Shown here one piece after another: positions 1-9,485 of a DNA stretch of 64,000 nt. The position numbers and the translations under genes were made by a program. The notes beneath the pieces were generated by a model, which had not been told where the DNA came from, did no database searches, and worked only from the letters and a program-made list of their open reading frames with translations. The stretch comes from Desulforamulus profundi (GTDB taxonomy: Bacteria; Bacillota_B; Desulfotomaculia; Desulfotomaculales; Desulfotomaculaceae), in NCBI RefSeq assembly GCF_002607855.1, contig NZ_AWQQ01000054.1:1-64000 (forward strand), read 5' to 3'. The number at the start of each line of letters is the position of its first letter. Within the stretch, counting starts at the first letter, position 1.

Positions 1-458
1 TAGCCTAGGAATTACATCATTTGTAAAAATGTGGATTAAAGGACTACCTCTTAAGTGGTTGTTCCTTTAGCATAAAGTAAAATGGGTTAATTGGTGTATA
101 CACCCAAATAATTACAAAATTATACAATTATATCTTCCAATTATTACCTTTTAATTTATGCGAAAGTTTTATGCAACGCTAGTGATATTTTTATTGAAAT
201 TTTACTCGGGACATGCTACCATATTTTTAAACCATAGCGAATTAGTTGCATAGGGTTTACTAACAACCTTTTGCTATTTGTCATACGGTAACTGATTGAT
301 TAAATGTTTCGTACTGTCATTTATTTTAAGAATATTCTAAAATGATGCAATTTATTTATTTGCCTGTCAAATAAGCGGCAAATAATTTGTCACAAGCTGC
401 TGCCCTTAAGAAATTATAACCTTCCAAGAAATAGTATATTTACAAGGAGGTTCATAAA
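1..458. other. AT-rich non-coding region upstream of the first gene
   Basis: No coding region is convincing here. It contains AATTATACAATTATA at 118-132, a motif that recurs upstream of dsrMK, and an ATTTGTC-ending inverted element (GGCAAAT-A-ATTTGTC) near 378-392. A strong ribosome binding site AAGGAGG at 444-450 serves the gene starting at 459. Promoter elements cannot be fixed with confidence. Confidence 0.5.
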
Positions 459-1693
459 ATGATCGATTCTACGGATTCTCTGGAAAAAAAGTCGAATCGA
501 ATGGTTCTTGTCTCCTCCGGGATTCCAAAGCCAACAACTCCTAAGGGTCATACTATTTTTCTGGAAGCTTTACCTTGGTCATGGGCAGTACGGCAGATCC
601 ATGAACCTTTTCTCCATTACGAAGTTGAAATCCTGGACAGCGGTACTCCCAAAGGCGCTGTTTTTTCCGTTTATGTTGTGTGCGCCTCTTCCCTTCGTGT
701 TAACAGAGAGCTAATTGGTCTTTCTTTGGAATGCGACAAGCTTAAACATTGCATGGATAAAGCCTGCAGGCCCGTGATCCTGGTTGTCGTTGATGCCGAT
801 AAAGAATCCGCCTTTTGGCTGTTTGTACAGGATTATGTTCATCGTGTCCTGGAAAAGAAAACTCCCGGTTGGCGGCAGCAAAAAACCGTTTCTCTGCAGG
901 TACCCTTAGACCAGGAACTGACGACCTCCCTGGAGCAGTTAAAAAGAACCGTGTTTTATGGTTTGGAACACCTGTACCTCGAGCATTTTCACCGTTTCTT
1001 TCAAAAATTCAACTCCAGGATCAGTCAATTCTTTAATTCCCCGGAAGAAATGGAACTGGCCGTTAAAGTGGAATCATCCCGGCACTATACCAAACAACTG
1101 CTTACCTCTCCGGACAAGTGCAGTTGCTCAACCGCCTCAAATCATTCCTGTAATTCCTGTCAACCACCCGGCGACGGTAATGATGGAACCGGTGAGTCCG
1201 ATCATAAAATCCAGGCCAGCCTGGAAAAAGCTCAAAATATGAAAGTACTGGACCCCAAAGAAAATAGAATCGCTTATTACTGTATTAGTGAGGCCCTGGA
1301 TTTTTTGGAGACAGGGCTTCGGCCGGTATACGCTATTCGGCCCAGGGTGAAATGGTCTTTTACGATTACCTGCTTCACTTTTTAAAGGCCTTTGACGCCA
1401 TGGGTACCAAGGCCATGGTTCATCTAACCCATAGCGACGACCACCGCCGCTACTTTAAGGCGATGGAAGAACTGACGGACATTATCAACACAGCCCTTGA
1501 CGAAGGGGAGTTGATTGCAGCCAGCGTACTGACCATCCGTCTGGCCGATACCTATTTATTTGCCACTCCTTACCTGATCAGAACCTTTGGGCAGGAAATG
1601 ACCGCCCCCCTGATGAACTTTGCCCAATCCCTGCTGGTGCTGGCCCATGAAATGGCATCCCTGGTGGAGTCTCCGGGCGCCGTACTGCAATAA
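459..1693 (+). CDS. Unrecognised protein, reading frame broken near 1315-1350
   Basis: I do not recognise this protein. Translation starts at ATG 459, eight bases after AAGGAGG. The first frame runs to 1385, but its last ~20 residues look like out-of-frame sequence. The natural continuation (QGEMVFYDYLLHFLKAFDAM) is in the frame that is one base back and runs to the stop at 1693. The switch equals one lost base between about 1315 and 1350, as in many other genes of this window. The joined product is about 410 aa. The middle has a Cys-rich stretch (CSCSTASNHSCNSC, about residue 220) followed by an acidic linker. The C-terminal ~110 residues are predicted helical, with no membrane segment. It converges on dsrK and is separated from it by a bidirectional terminator. 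A link to sulfur metabolism is position-based inference only. Confidence 0.6.
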
Positions 1694-1720
1694 AAAACCC
1701 GGCCAAAATTTGACCGGGTT
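1692..1720. terminator. Bidirectional Rho-independent terminator between the first gene and dsrK
   Basis: AAAAAACCCGG and CCGGGTT form a GC-rich stem around CCAAAATTTGA. Read on the minus strand the stem is followed by TTTTTTATT, a good U tract for dsrK. The plus-strand gene ends at 1693 directly on the hairpin. Confidence 0.75.
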
Positions 1721-1738
1721 GGTAATAAACTGACTAAC

Positions 1739-3367
1739 CTATTTCTTTACATGTTTGGCGGCAAATTCTTCTTCATCCAGGAATTCTAAGAAGGGTTTGT
1801 CAAACTGAACCATTGCATTTACCACTAATTCAACCAAGCCGCCATAATGCACATTGAATTTAGCAGTAGCCTGGTAGTATTCGAGAATATCTCTGATGGC
1901 GCCTTTACAGTTGGAGCAAGGTGCTGCTACATACTTGGGAACATCCTCTTCCATGACACCCTGGAAGGCATCAAGAATTTGTTTGAATTTCATGCGGCTG
2001 GAAACCTTATTCCTGAATTCAGGGAAGTTGAAGGACTTCATAATGGCAAAGCCGCTGCCGCCGCCACAGCAGAAGTTCTTGGCGCCGTGCGGATACATTT
2101 CGATAAACTGGGGACAAACAGCTTTAATGATTTCCCGCTGGGGTTGAATAATCCCCATCATTCTAGCCACGTTGCAGGGATCGTGCATGGTGACCGGGAA
2201 GTCATTTCGACTGGGATCCAGTTTGTAGACTCCCTTTTTAATCAGGTCCGCCAGCAAGGGCAGGAAGCTCTCCCTGGGAATGTTGTCATCCCCTACAAAG
2301 GCCCGGTCAATGGAAACCATGGCGGCTTTGTGGGCGTGACCGCACTCGCCCAAAACAATTCTTCTGACCCCCAGATTCTTGGCGGCTTTCATTTGGGCAA
2401 GACCGATTTTTCTGGCCTGGGCGTCATCGTAAAAAATACCGTAATTAACATTATCATAACCGATCATATCGCTGCTCAGGGTCCAATCCAGACCGGCTTC
2501 TTCAAAGAGAACCACAAAGGCAGCTGGGTTTTCGGGCCAGGCCATGTATTCACCGGCGTTGTGGGTTAAGAGGATGTCTGCTCCCTTCTTGTCTACAGGA
2601 ATCTTATACTGTTTCCCGGTTCTTTCGTAAATATCTTCTTCCAGGAACTCAATCATATCCAGGAAGGCTTCTTTGGTAATACCGGTACTGGAACCGGTCT
2701 TTAATTGCAGCATGGAGCCCTTCTCATGCAGGGGCTTGGGAGCGATCCCCAGTTCCATACTAAAGATTTTTCTTAGTTCGCGAGCCAGCAGACCGTTGTC
2801 CAACCCCAGGGGACAGGTTTGGGCACAACGACGGCACAGGTTGCAGCGGTAAGCTAGTTCACCCAGGCGGAGAATGGTTTCCACATTGATGTCAATGTCT
2901 CCACCGTTAAATTTGGTCCAGAAGCTGTCGCCGTTCATATGCTTCTTGGCAATTTTCCGCAGGACTTCCGAACGGAAAATGGGTCTGTAAATTTCCTGCT
3001 CGCCGCTGGCCTTAAATACGTGACAGGCCTCGGAACAGGTATTGCACTTCGCACAGTACTCAAAGCTCAGCAGGAAAGGCTGTAAATAGTTCCTGTTGAG
3101 CTCGTTGGAGAAAAGCTTCTCCAGACCACGCAGGAATCCCTTAACCAGAGCCTCTTCTTCCTCTTTGGTTTTGGGTCTGATTAAGGTTTCGTTGCCAACA
3201 AACCCATCCAGGGTGGTGCAGTATTCCTCTTTCCAGGAGTCTTTAATTTCCTTAAACTCGGGTTCCATGCCCGGTTTATCGTAAGGCGCCGGCAAAGGCA
3301 TCAGATTTTCAACCTTAACGAGTTGTTCAGAGGATTTACTTATATCCTGAGGTCTAATATCGCCCAT
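1739..3367 (-). CDS. dsrK: DsrK, HdrD-like Fe-S subunit of the DsrMK complex
   Basis: Cytoplasmic iron-sulfur subunit of the membrane complex that passes electrons from the menaquinone pool toward dissimilatory sulfite reduction (DsrC trisulfide in the current model). The 542-aa protein carries two ferredoxin-type cluster motifs: CAKCNTCSEAC at about 105-115, and CNLCRRCAQTCPLG about 70 residues later. The C-terminal half has CCG-domain signatures as in HdrB/HdrD: HDPCN, NFCCGGGSGF and APCSNCKGA, which in the family bind a special [4Fe-4S] cluster. ATG start at 3367 with TAGGAGGT nine bases upstream. It lies 31 bp downstream of dsrM and is followed by a terminator. DsrJ, DsrO and DsrP are absent, the arrangement known from Gram-positive sulfate reducers. 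A generic HdrD-like electron-transfer protein is the alternative. Confidence 0.88.
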   Translation of the reverse strand: MGDIRPQDISKSSEQLVKVENLMPLPAPYDKPGMEPEFKEIKDSWKEEYCTTLDGFVGNETLIRPKTKEEEEALVKGFLRGLEKLFSNELNRNYLQPFLLSFEYCAKCNTCSEACHVFKASGEQEIYRPIFRSEVLRKIAKKHMNGDSFWTKFNGGDIDINVETILRLGELAYRCNLCRRCAQTCPLGLDNGLLARELRKIFSMELGIAPKPLHEKGSMLQLKTGSSTGITKEAFLDMIEFLEEDIYERTGKQYKIPVDKKGADILLTHNAGEYMAWPENPAAFVVLFEEAGLDWTLSSDMIGYDNVNYGIFYDDAQARKIGLAQMKAAKNLGVRRIVLGECGHAHKAAMVSIDRAFVGDDNIPRESFLPLLADLIKKGVYKLDPSRNDFPVTMHDPCNVARMMGIIQPQREIIKAVCPQFIEMYPHGAKNFCCGGGSGFAIMKSFNFPEFRNKVSSRMKFKQILDAFQGVMEEDVPKYVAAPCSNCKGAIRDILEYYQATAKFNVHYGGLVELVVNAMVQFDKPFLEFLDEEEFAAKHVKK

Positions 3368-3398
3368 TAAAATTTACCTCCTATCTCACAGTAATTAT

Positions 3399-4310
3399 TT
3401 ACTTCTTGTCCTGCTGTTGCGCTCCAGGATTGATATGGGGGGCCGACCAGGAGGCTTTGGGTTTGTAGCTGATGGCCTCTTTGATAACGCTTTCCATCTT
3501 GGAGTTTCTCAGGTTGGGCTCGTTATCCCACAGCACCTTGTGGAATGCAAAGTACTTGCCTACATAGTGACTCATTTTGGTTTGAGGAATGTAAATCATG
3601 ACCCCGCCCAATAAGAGGATATGAATGGTTAAAGCGGTATCTGCCTGAATGGGTGAGAAGGTAAACAGGGCTTTCATGATTTCCCGACCATAGTTAAAAC
3701 CGGGGTCAGCGCTCCAGACAACCAGACCGGAAGCCACCACCGCAAACAGGAAGAACAGGTTGAAATATTCCTGGGGAGTGGTGTATTTGGCAAAGGTGTT
3801 GTTAAAACATCTCTTCAAGAAGAGGCTGAAGGCTCCAAAACCCAGCAGCAGCGCCCCTGCACCACCGGAAATGAAGGTACCGTAGTAAATCAGGGAGGCT
3901 AAGGGATTGCTGTTTACGCCTTCCGGGGTGGTTAAAGACAGTCCGGACAATTCAGTGATAGCACCTACGGCCAGTAAAACAGTCCATAAACCCAACAGAT
4001 AAATACCTAAGTGCAATGCATAGGAAAGCCACCACTGGTGTCTTTGGTTAATAAACAGGTTTTTGATGAAAAGCATTTCTTTTAACATATCAATAACTTC
4101 GCCGGAATGAGAGACTTCTCTGGGCTTGTTCCACCATTCCAAATCTTCGTAGTAGGAACCACCGTAATGTCCCTTTTCGCCGGGCTCCTTGGGAACCGGA
4201 TACAGTTCCCAGCGACCATGCATGGGCATCTTGGCATACTGATGGGCCTTGTAAAGTGAGAGACCGATGAAAGCAAGGATTGAAGCATAAACAAATACCG
4301 TCAGCAACAA
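3399..4310 (-). CDS. dsrM: DsrM, NarI-like membrane cytochrome b subunit of DsrMK
   Basis: Membrane partner of DsrK, expected to oxidise menaquinol through b-type haems. The 303-aa protein has an N-terminal helix (LLTVFVYASILAFIGL), a soluble loop rich in Trp and Tyr, then four hydrophobic segments: around WWLSYALHLGIYLLGLW, YYGTFISGGAGALLLGFG, YFNLFFLFAVVASGLVVW and LTIHILLLGGVMIYI. His residues in the first and last of these (ALHLG, TIHIL) are candidate haem ligands. The start is TTG at 4310, nine bases after AAGGAGG; the ATG just upstream is out of frame and quickly stopped. It is first in a dsrMK operon whose long upstream region holds repeated AATTATA motifs. The family assignment rests on gene pairing and topology. 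Confidence 0.82.
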   Translation of the reverse strand: MLLTVFVYASILAFIGLSLYKAHQYAKMPMHGRWELYPVPKEPGEKGHYGGSYYEDLEWWNKPREVSHSGEVIDMLKEMLFIKNLFINQRHQWWLSYALHLGIYLLGLWTVLLAVGAITELSGLSLTTPEGVNSNPLASLIYYGTFISGGAGALLLGFGAFSLFLKRCFNNTFAKYTTPQEYFNLFFLFAVVASGLVVWSADPGFNYGREIMKALFTFSPIQADTALTIHILLLGGVMIYIPQTKMSHYVGKYFAFHKVLWDNEPNLRNSKMESVIKEAISYKPKASWSAPHINPGAQQQDKK

Positions 4311-4848
4311 GTTAACATACCTCCTTGATTAAAATAATTTTGGGTATCTCTTCAAGAACTACAACCAGGGCAGTGGCTCTGTTTTTATCACCCTTTGCTG
4401 TAGGTCGGCCTGAGGAGATACAAAAATCCGCCCTTGATAAATAAGAAGTTTGTTAGCAATTCGTTAGGGCTTGTCCTCCCGGGGGTGATAGCCCAACTGC
4501 CTCCTCACTCCTTCCAAAATAAATTATACAAATCCTATATAATTCGACAATTATACAAAGGTAATTATAGACAATTATAGTCAACTAATCAATATAAAAT
4601 AGACGGGCAAAATAGCATATTATGTCACCTGAACACGCCTCTGACAGATAACCTATAGCGTATGAATTAGATTATACCATGTTTTTATTTAGATTTGCTA
4701 CACGAACTTTTGGCATTAAGGAACTTCTGTTTTTATTATTTTTATTATATAATTAGGAAATAATTTGTCCCAAAGACCGTTGCGACATGTAGTTTATCAT
4801 TACGGATCACGGGTTAATTGTATCGGCGATGCGCTTGTTACTCCGTCT
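4311..4848 (-). promoter_or_regulatory. Long upstream region of dsrMK with iterated AATTATAC/G motifs
   Basis: No gene is seen in these 538 bases. AATTATACAAA occurs at 4522-4532 and 4549-4559, and AATTATAG at 4563-4570 and 4573-4580, the last two one helical turn apart. The cluster lies about 210-270 bases upstream of dsrM and would suit a multimeric regulator or nested promoters. AAATAATTTGTC occurs at 4758-4769, a word also present upstream of the gene at 459. No known operator is recognised. Confidence 0.4.
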
Positions 4849-5529
4849 TCATAAAAGAGGTGGTGACATTGATGACAAATCATCCTTTTTGGTGCTGATT
4901 GTTATGCCATCTCCCACCGGCAGGATAATGGTTTCTATGCTTTTATGTTCCATCACCTGCTCAAGATAACTTCTTAAACGGGCTACCGCTGTTTTGTTTC
5001 GTCTCTTATCAATCTCCCCGGATATCACCATTCCCCTCATAAACACATCCTCTGCCACAAGAATGCCCCCCGGTTGCAACAAATCAACGCATTTATCCAA
5101 AAACTCCACATATTTTCCCTTTGCAGCATCAAGGAAAATAAAGTCGAATGGACCGGTTTGCTCATAAAGCAATTCCCTGGCATCACCGAATACCAGCTTT
5201 ATTTTTTCTTCCACTCCGGCTTTTTTAAAGTACCTGCAGGCAGCCTCGGCCCTCGGAGCGTTAATCTCCAGGGTGGTAATCTCTCCTTCCAGGGGTAACA
5301 CGGCTTTAGCAATCCAGAGGGTGGAATACCCGATGGCGGTTCCAATCTCCAATACTCTTCTGCTCTTTTTGGTGGCAGCCAACCAGTACAAGAGATGTCC
5401 AACTTCCGGTTCTACAATGGGTATCATCTTCTCCCTTGCTTCCTGTTCCATTTCATAAAAAAGTTCATCCCGCGGCGGCAGAAGTTCCCGGATATACTGC
5501 TGAACTTCTTCTTGAACAATGTTTGTCAC
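4849..5529 (-). CDS. SAM-dependent O-methyltransferase (caffeoyl-CoA OMT / TrmR-like family)
   Basis: Class I methyltransferase of the O-methyltransferase family 3 type. The glycine-rich SAM site VLEIGTAIGYSTLWIA is followed by an acidic strand end (ITTLEINAPRAEAA) and FDFIFLDAAKGKY, the metal/SAM-binding FLDA motif of the family. LVAEDVFMRG matches the later D/N motif. The best start is GTG at 5529, preceded by GGAGGTCACG. An upstream in-frame ATG at 5553 has no ribosome binding site and would place GGAGG inside the gene. From GTG the product is 226 aa, a normal family length. Substrate unknown; bacterial homologues include the tRNA hydroxyuridine methyltransferase TrmR. It is divergent from the LysR gene. 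Confidence 0.82.
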   Translation of the reverse strand: MTNIVQEEVQQYIRELLPPRDELFYEMEQEAREKMIPIVEPEVGHLLYWLAATKKSRRVLEIGTAIGYSTLWIAKAVLPLEGEITTLEINAPRAEAACRYFKKAGVEEKIKLVFGDARELLYEQTGPFDFIFLDAAKGKYVEFLDKCVDLLQPGGILVAEDVFMRGMVISGEIDKRRNKTAVARLRSYLEQVMEHKSIETIILPVGDGITISTKKDDLSSMSPPLL

Positions 5530-5729
5530 CGTGACCTCCGGATTGATATACATAAAAGTTTGTATTTTTATTATATACTAAAAAAAGACAAAAAAGGCCA
5601 TTTTGTGTTTCTTTGAAGATAAAAAAATCCACGGAGCAATCGACTTGTCAGCAGTACGGCAGACAATGTTTTTTGTAGATCATAAAATGAGGGGATAGCG
5701 AGGAATAATTAAAACAGTAGGTGATGCCT

Positions 5730-6641
5730 GTGAACTTAACGCATTTTAAAGTTTTTAAAACTCTGGCTGAAACCGGTAGTCTGATAAAAAGCAGCAAGCT
5801 GTTGGAACTGTCTCAACCCACCATCAACCATAACATCTACGTCCTTGAGCAGCATTACGGCGCCAAGTTGTTTGATCGTTCCAATAAAAAGCTTAAACTG
5901 ACCCGGTTCGGACAGGTTTTAGAAAAATATGTAACAGAAATACTGAATTTGGTCGAGCAGTCTGAAAAACATATTGAAAGACTTGTCGGGGAATTAAGCG
6001 GTAATTTATCCCTGGGGGCCAGTCATACCATTGCCGAAAACGTTCTGCCGAAAATCATGGGCATGTTCAACCATGACTACCCGGAGGTAGATATCCACCT
6101 GGAAGTCACCAATACCCAGCATATTGTGGATCACATCCTTGAGAACAAGCTTGACCTGGGCCTCATTGAAGGACCTGTCACCCATGAGAAGGTTATTACC
6201 AAACCCTTTATGGAGGATGAACTGCTGGTTGTGCTTCCCTATAATCACCCCCTGGCCATTAAGAAAAATTTGACCCTGAAAGAGCTGGCCACCCTCCCCT
6301 TTGTTTTAAGGGAAGAAGGTTCCGGCACCAGGGTGGTGATGGAAGCTGCCTTAAAAAAAGCAGGTTTGGACCCCGCTGAGTTAAATACCGTCATGGAGCT
6401 GGGAAATACGCAGGCGGTGATCGGTGCGGTTGAGGCGGGTCTGGGAGCCACCATTTTATCCGGCCTGGCGGTGACCAAGGAAATCCAGCTGAAAACCGTA
6501 AAAACCTGCAGGATTGCCAATGTGTCCATTGTACGTTATTTTTCATTTATTTTAAATAAAGATAAACCCCTGTCTCCCATTTGTGAAACATTTCTTTCTT
6601 TTGTTACTTCCGAGGAAGTTTTGAAAATGTTTAAGAATTAA
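5730..6641 (+). CDS. LysR-family transcriptional regulator
   Basis: DNA-binding activator or repressor with a small-molecule sensing domain. The N-terminal winged helix-turn-helix is clear (LSQPTINHNIYVLEQHYGAKLF, residues about 28-50). A periplasmic-binding-protein-like effector domain follows, with typical strings LGLIEGPV, VVLPYNHPLA, FVLREEGSGTR and AVEAGLGATILSG. It resembles the CysL/CysB-like branch. GTG 5730 is preferred because AGGTGATG ends five to six bases upstream. GTG 5721 and ATG 5724 would overlap that site. Length about 303 aa, usual for LysR. It is divergent from the O-methyltransferase, a common arrangement for a LysR target, and is followed by a terminator. The ligand cannot be told from sequence. 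Confidence 0.85.
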   Translation: MNLTHFKVFKTLAETGSLIKSSKLLELSQPTINHNIYVLEQHYGAKLFDRSNKKLKLTRFGQVLEKYVTEILNLVEQSEKHIERLVGELSGNLSLGASHTIAENVLPKIMGMFNHDYPEVDIHLEVTNTQHIVDHILENKLDLGLIEGPVTHEKVITKPFMEDELLVVLPYNHPLAIKKNLTLKELATLPFVLREEGSGTRVVMEAALKKAGLDPAELNTVMELGNTQAVIGAVEAGLGATILSGLAVTKEIQLKTVKTCRIANVSIVRYFSFILNKDKPLSPICETFLSFVTSEEVLKMFKN

Positions 6642-6683
6642 CACTCACATCCCATGGGTGTCCTATCAAATAGACACTAAGAT

Positions 6684-6717
6684 AACGACCAAGTAACTCG
6701 CTTGGTCGTTTTTCTTT
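6684..6717 (+). terminator. Rho-independent terminator after the LysR gene
   Basis: AACGACCAAG (6684-6693) pairs with CTTGGTCGTT (6701-6710) around a 7-base loop and is followed by TTTCTTTT. Confidence 0.9.
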
Positions 6718-7061
6718 TGTAACCTATCAGAATATTATACACATTTGAAAAATTTTTCAAAATATTTTTTATTTTGAAGGAATTATTAATATCTCGAAGA
6801 ATAAACAGTATTAAAAAGCCAACGAACTATTTTTGGTATGTACCCATTTTCTCAAGCAGGGACTGGGACGGCAGTTACATGAGATTCCTGGAAAAACGGC
6901 ATATAGTTCTTCTTTGCGGAGTAATTCACCTTGGGTCAGGCATGCTTTTTCCGCACTTGCCTGGCCTATTTTATTTATTGGTTTAATAGTATTTATAAAC
7001 GAACTTTTTAAGCTATTCTTGCGCACTGCATATCCCATATAAAACTAAGGGAGGAGAGTAC
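6718..7061. other. Leader region of the exported hydrogenase operon, possible small membrane peptide
   Basis: The region precedes the hydrogenase gene. An open frame ending at 7042 finishes in a hydrophobic helix (AWPILFIGLIVFINELF) just 19 bases before the hydrogenase start. No good ribosome binding site or start is seen for it, and it overlaps another weak frame. It may be the tail of a decayed or very small membrane protein. The hydrogenase ribosome binding site GGGAGGAG is at about 7049-7056. No promoter is assigned. Confidence 0.3.
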
Positions 7062-8633
7062 ATGGAAAACCGCACTGCAAAGCCACAATCAGTATCAAGG
7101 CGGGGCTTCCTCAAACTGCTTGGGGGAGTAAGCCTGACCGGCGTAGCAGCCTCCATTGCCGGCTGCAGCCAGGATCCCGCCGGGGGCAAGGGTTGGCTAC
7201 CCCAACAGTACCAAGTAGCCAGCTCCTGGCCTGTTCAGGTGAAGGGTCGTATTCCCATTGACCCCACCAACCCATCCATCGTACGGGATGATAAAAAGTG
7301 CATCCTGTGCGGCCAGTGCATCGAAGCCTGTGAAAGGGTTCAATCGGTGTACGGGTATTACGACACCCCCATCAAGGATGACATCACCTGCGTAAACTGC
7401 GGCCAGTGCACTTTATGGTGCCCCACCGCAGCCATCACCGAAAGAGATGAGATTGACAAGGTTCTCCAGGCAATTGACAACAAAGACCTGCATGTGGTGG
7501 TGCAAACCGCTCCGGCCACCAGGGTGGCCCTGGGTGAAGAGTTTGGCATGCCCCCGGGCAGCATTGTGGAAGGAAAACAGGTGGCCGCTCTGAAAAAACT
7601 TGGATTTGACGCGGTGTTTGATACCAACTTTACCGCCGACCTCACCATCATGGAGGAGGGCACCGAGCTGGTCCGCCGTGTCGCCGGGGATCTAAAAGGC
7701 GTTAAGCCGCTGCCCCAGTTCACTTCCTGCAGTCCCGGCTGGGTAAAGTTTTGCGAGTATTTCTATCCGGACCTGCTGGAGCACATGTCCTCCTGTAAAT
7801 CACCCCAGCAGATGCTAGGGGCACTGGTAAAGAGTTATTACGCCAAAGAAAAAGGCATTGATCCCGCTAAAATCTTCTCCGTTTCCATCATGCCCTGTAC
7901 CGCCAAAAAGTACGAGTGCAATCGTCCTGAAATGAATGATGCCGGAAAACATGCCGGTAATGAAAAATTGCGGGATGTGGACGTGGTCCTGACCACCCGC
8001 GAACTGGCCCGTATGATTAAGATGAAAGGGATTGACCTGACCAAACTGGAAGACGCCAAATATGATCCCCTCATGGGTGAAAGCACCGGGGCCGCTGTCA
8101 TCTTCGGCGCCACCGGCGGTGTTATGGAAGCAGCCGTACGTTCCGCTTACTTCCTGATCACCAAAGAAAACCCGCCGGAAGCGCTGCTGAACCTTACACC
8201 TGTGCGGGGCCTGCAGGGTATTAAAGAAGCTTCTTTAGAAGTTCCCGGTGTGGGTCAAGTCAACGTGGCCATTTCTCACGGCCTGAGCAACGCCCGTAAA
8301 ATCCTGGACCAACTGCGTGAAGATAAGAAGCAGGGTAACCCGCCCCGTTACCATTTCATAGAGTTTATGAGCTGCCCCGGCGGCTGCATCAGCGGCGGCG
8401 GTCAGCCCAGGACTTCCCTGCCCCCGTCTGACCAGGTCCGGCAGGCGCGTCTGAACAGCACTTACCAGATTGACGCCAAGATTTATAAGAAGCGTTTGAG
8501 CCATGAAAACCAGGAAGTTGCCATGATCTATCAAAAATTTCTGGAGAAGCCCAATAGTCATTTGGCAGAGGAACTGCTGCACACCGAATACGTGGACCGC
8601 AGCAAGACCTTTACGGCCAAGAAAAACGGCTAA
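7062..8633 (+). CDS. Exported [FeFe]-hydrogenase, Tat lipoprotein, catalytic subunit
   Basis: Catalyses reversible H2 oxidation, here most likely outside the membrane. The N-terminus has a twin-arginine signal (SRRGFLKLLG, residues 12-21) ending in a lipobox-like SIAGC, so Cys35 could be lipidated. Two [4Fe-4S] motifs follow: CILCGQCIEAC and CVNCGQCTLWC. All three H-cluster signatures are present: FTSCSPGW, MPCTAKKYEC and EFMSCPGGCISGGGQP. The C-terminal ~60 residues match the small-subunit domain (YQIDAKIYKKRLS), so large and small subunits are fused in one 523-aa chain. Start ATG 7062 after GGGAGGAG. It is first of a three-gene operon with a ferredoxin-like subunit and an NrfD-like membrane subunit, which suggests H2 oxidation coupled to the menaquinone pool. 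Confidence 0.93.
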   Translation: MENRTAKPQSVSRRGFLKLLGGVSLTGVAASIAGCSQDPAGGKGWLPQQYQVASSWPVQVKGRIPIDPTNPSIVRDDKKCILCGQCIEACERVQSVYGYYDTPIKDDITCVNCGQCTLWCPTAAITERDEIDKVLQAIDNKDLHVVVQTAPATRVALGEEFGMPPGSIVEGKQVAALKKLGFDAVFDTNFTADLTIMEEGTELVRRVAGDLKGVKPLPQFTSCSPGWVKFCEYFYPDLLEHMSSCKSPQQMLGALVKSYYAKEKGIDPAKIFSVSIMPCTAKKYECNRPEMNDAGKHAGNEKLRDVDVVLTTRELARMIKMKGIDLTKLEDAKYDPLMGESTGAAVIFGATGGVMEAAVRSAYFLITKENPPEALLNLTPVRGLQGIKEASLEVPGVGQVNVAISHGLSNARKILDQLREDKKQGNPPRYHFIEFMSCPGGCISGGGQPRTSLPPSDQVRQARLNSTYQIDAKIYKKRLSHENQEVAMIYQKFLEKPNSHLAEELLHTEYVDRSKTFTAKKNG

Positions 8634-8658
8634 GTCAATTTTTTAGGAGGTGAAACAG

Positions 8659-9441
8659 ATGGCTAAAGGCGTGTTAGTTGATCTTACCAAGTGTGTGGGC
8701 TGTGGCAGCTGCACAGTGGCCTGCAAACTTTGGAACGATATGAAGTTTAGCGAGAAAGAGCCCGCCATGGGACCGGGCGTCAAGCTTTCAGCAAATAACT
8801 GGACCGTCGTAAGTTTTAATGAAGTGAAAAAAGACACCGGCAAAGTGTGGCGTTTTGTCAAACAACAATGCCTGCACTGTCAGGATCCCGCCTGTGCTTC
8901 GGCCTGCTTTGCCAAAGCTTTGCAAAAGACAAAAGAAGGCCCGGTTGTTTATTATCCCCACCTTTGTGTGGGCTGCCGTTACTGCATGATTGCCTGTCCC
9001 TTTAATGTTCCTAAATATGAATGGGATAAAACCTTCCCGCTGGTATCCAAGTGCCAGATGTGTTCCACCAAGGTGGCAAAAGGAGAAGCTCCTGCCTGCG
9101 TTTCCGTTTGCCCTGCCGGTGTATTCAAGTTTGGTGAGCGGGATGAAATGCTTAAGGAAGCCAAGGCTGCCATCGCCAAGGACAGTAAGTATGTAAAAGA
9201 TGTCTATGGCGAAAAACAAGCCGGCGGCACTTCCTGGCTGTATATTTCCGACGTTCCCTTTGAGCAGCTGGGCTTCAATACCAAGATCAGCAGCATCCCC
9301 AGTTCCACTTACTCCCATGATTTCCTGAAATACACCCCTGTGGTGGCAGTAAGCTGGGGTATCATTTTAACCGGACTTTATCATTACACCAAGCGGCGCA
9401 ACGAAATCTCCAAAGATTCCAATAAGAACGTTAAATTATAA
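8659..9441 (+). CDS. HybA/FdnH-like four-cluster ferredoxin subunit with C-terminal membrane anchor
   Basis: Electron-transfer subunit linking the hydrogenase to the membrane subunit. Cys motifs for several [4Fe-4S] clusters are visible: CVGCGSCTVAC, CLHCQDPACASAC, CVGCRYCMIAC, and CQMC with CVSVCPAG, as in the DmsB/HybA/FdnH family. Near the C-terminus one hydrophobic helix (VVAVSWGIILTGLYHY) followed by KRRNE gives a membrane anchor. ATG 8659 is the better start because AGGAGGTG at 8645-8652 lies seven bases upstream; a GTG at 8650 lies inside that site. There is no Tat signal, so it would either hitch-hike with the Tat-exported catalytic subunit or face the cytoplasm, a point worth testing. 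Confidence 0.9.
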   Translation: MAKGVLVDLTKCVGCGSCTVACKLWNDMKFSEKEPAMGPGVKLSANNWTVVSFNEVKKDTGKVWRFVKQQCLHCQDPACASACFAKALQKTKEGPVVYYPHLCVGCRYCMIACPFNVPKYEWDKTFPLVSKCQMCSTKVAKGEAPACVSVCPAGVFKFGERDEMLKEAKAAIAKDSKYVKDVYGEKQAGGTSWLYISDVPFEQLGFNTKISSIPSSTYSHDFLKYTPVVAVSWGIILTGLYHYTKRRNEISKDSNKNVKL

Positions 9442-9485
9442 GGGTCTTATCTATTTGTTAAGAATAATTTTTAGGGGGGAAACAC

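Noticed and set aside
6833..7042. Possible small membrane protein directly upstream of the exported hydrogenase
   Set aside because: Only the C-terminal hydrophobic tail looks real; there is no usable start or ribosome binding site, so it is mentioned only in the leader entry.
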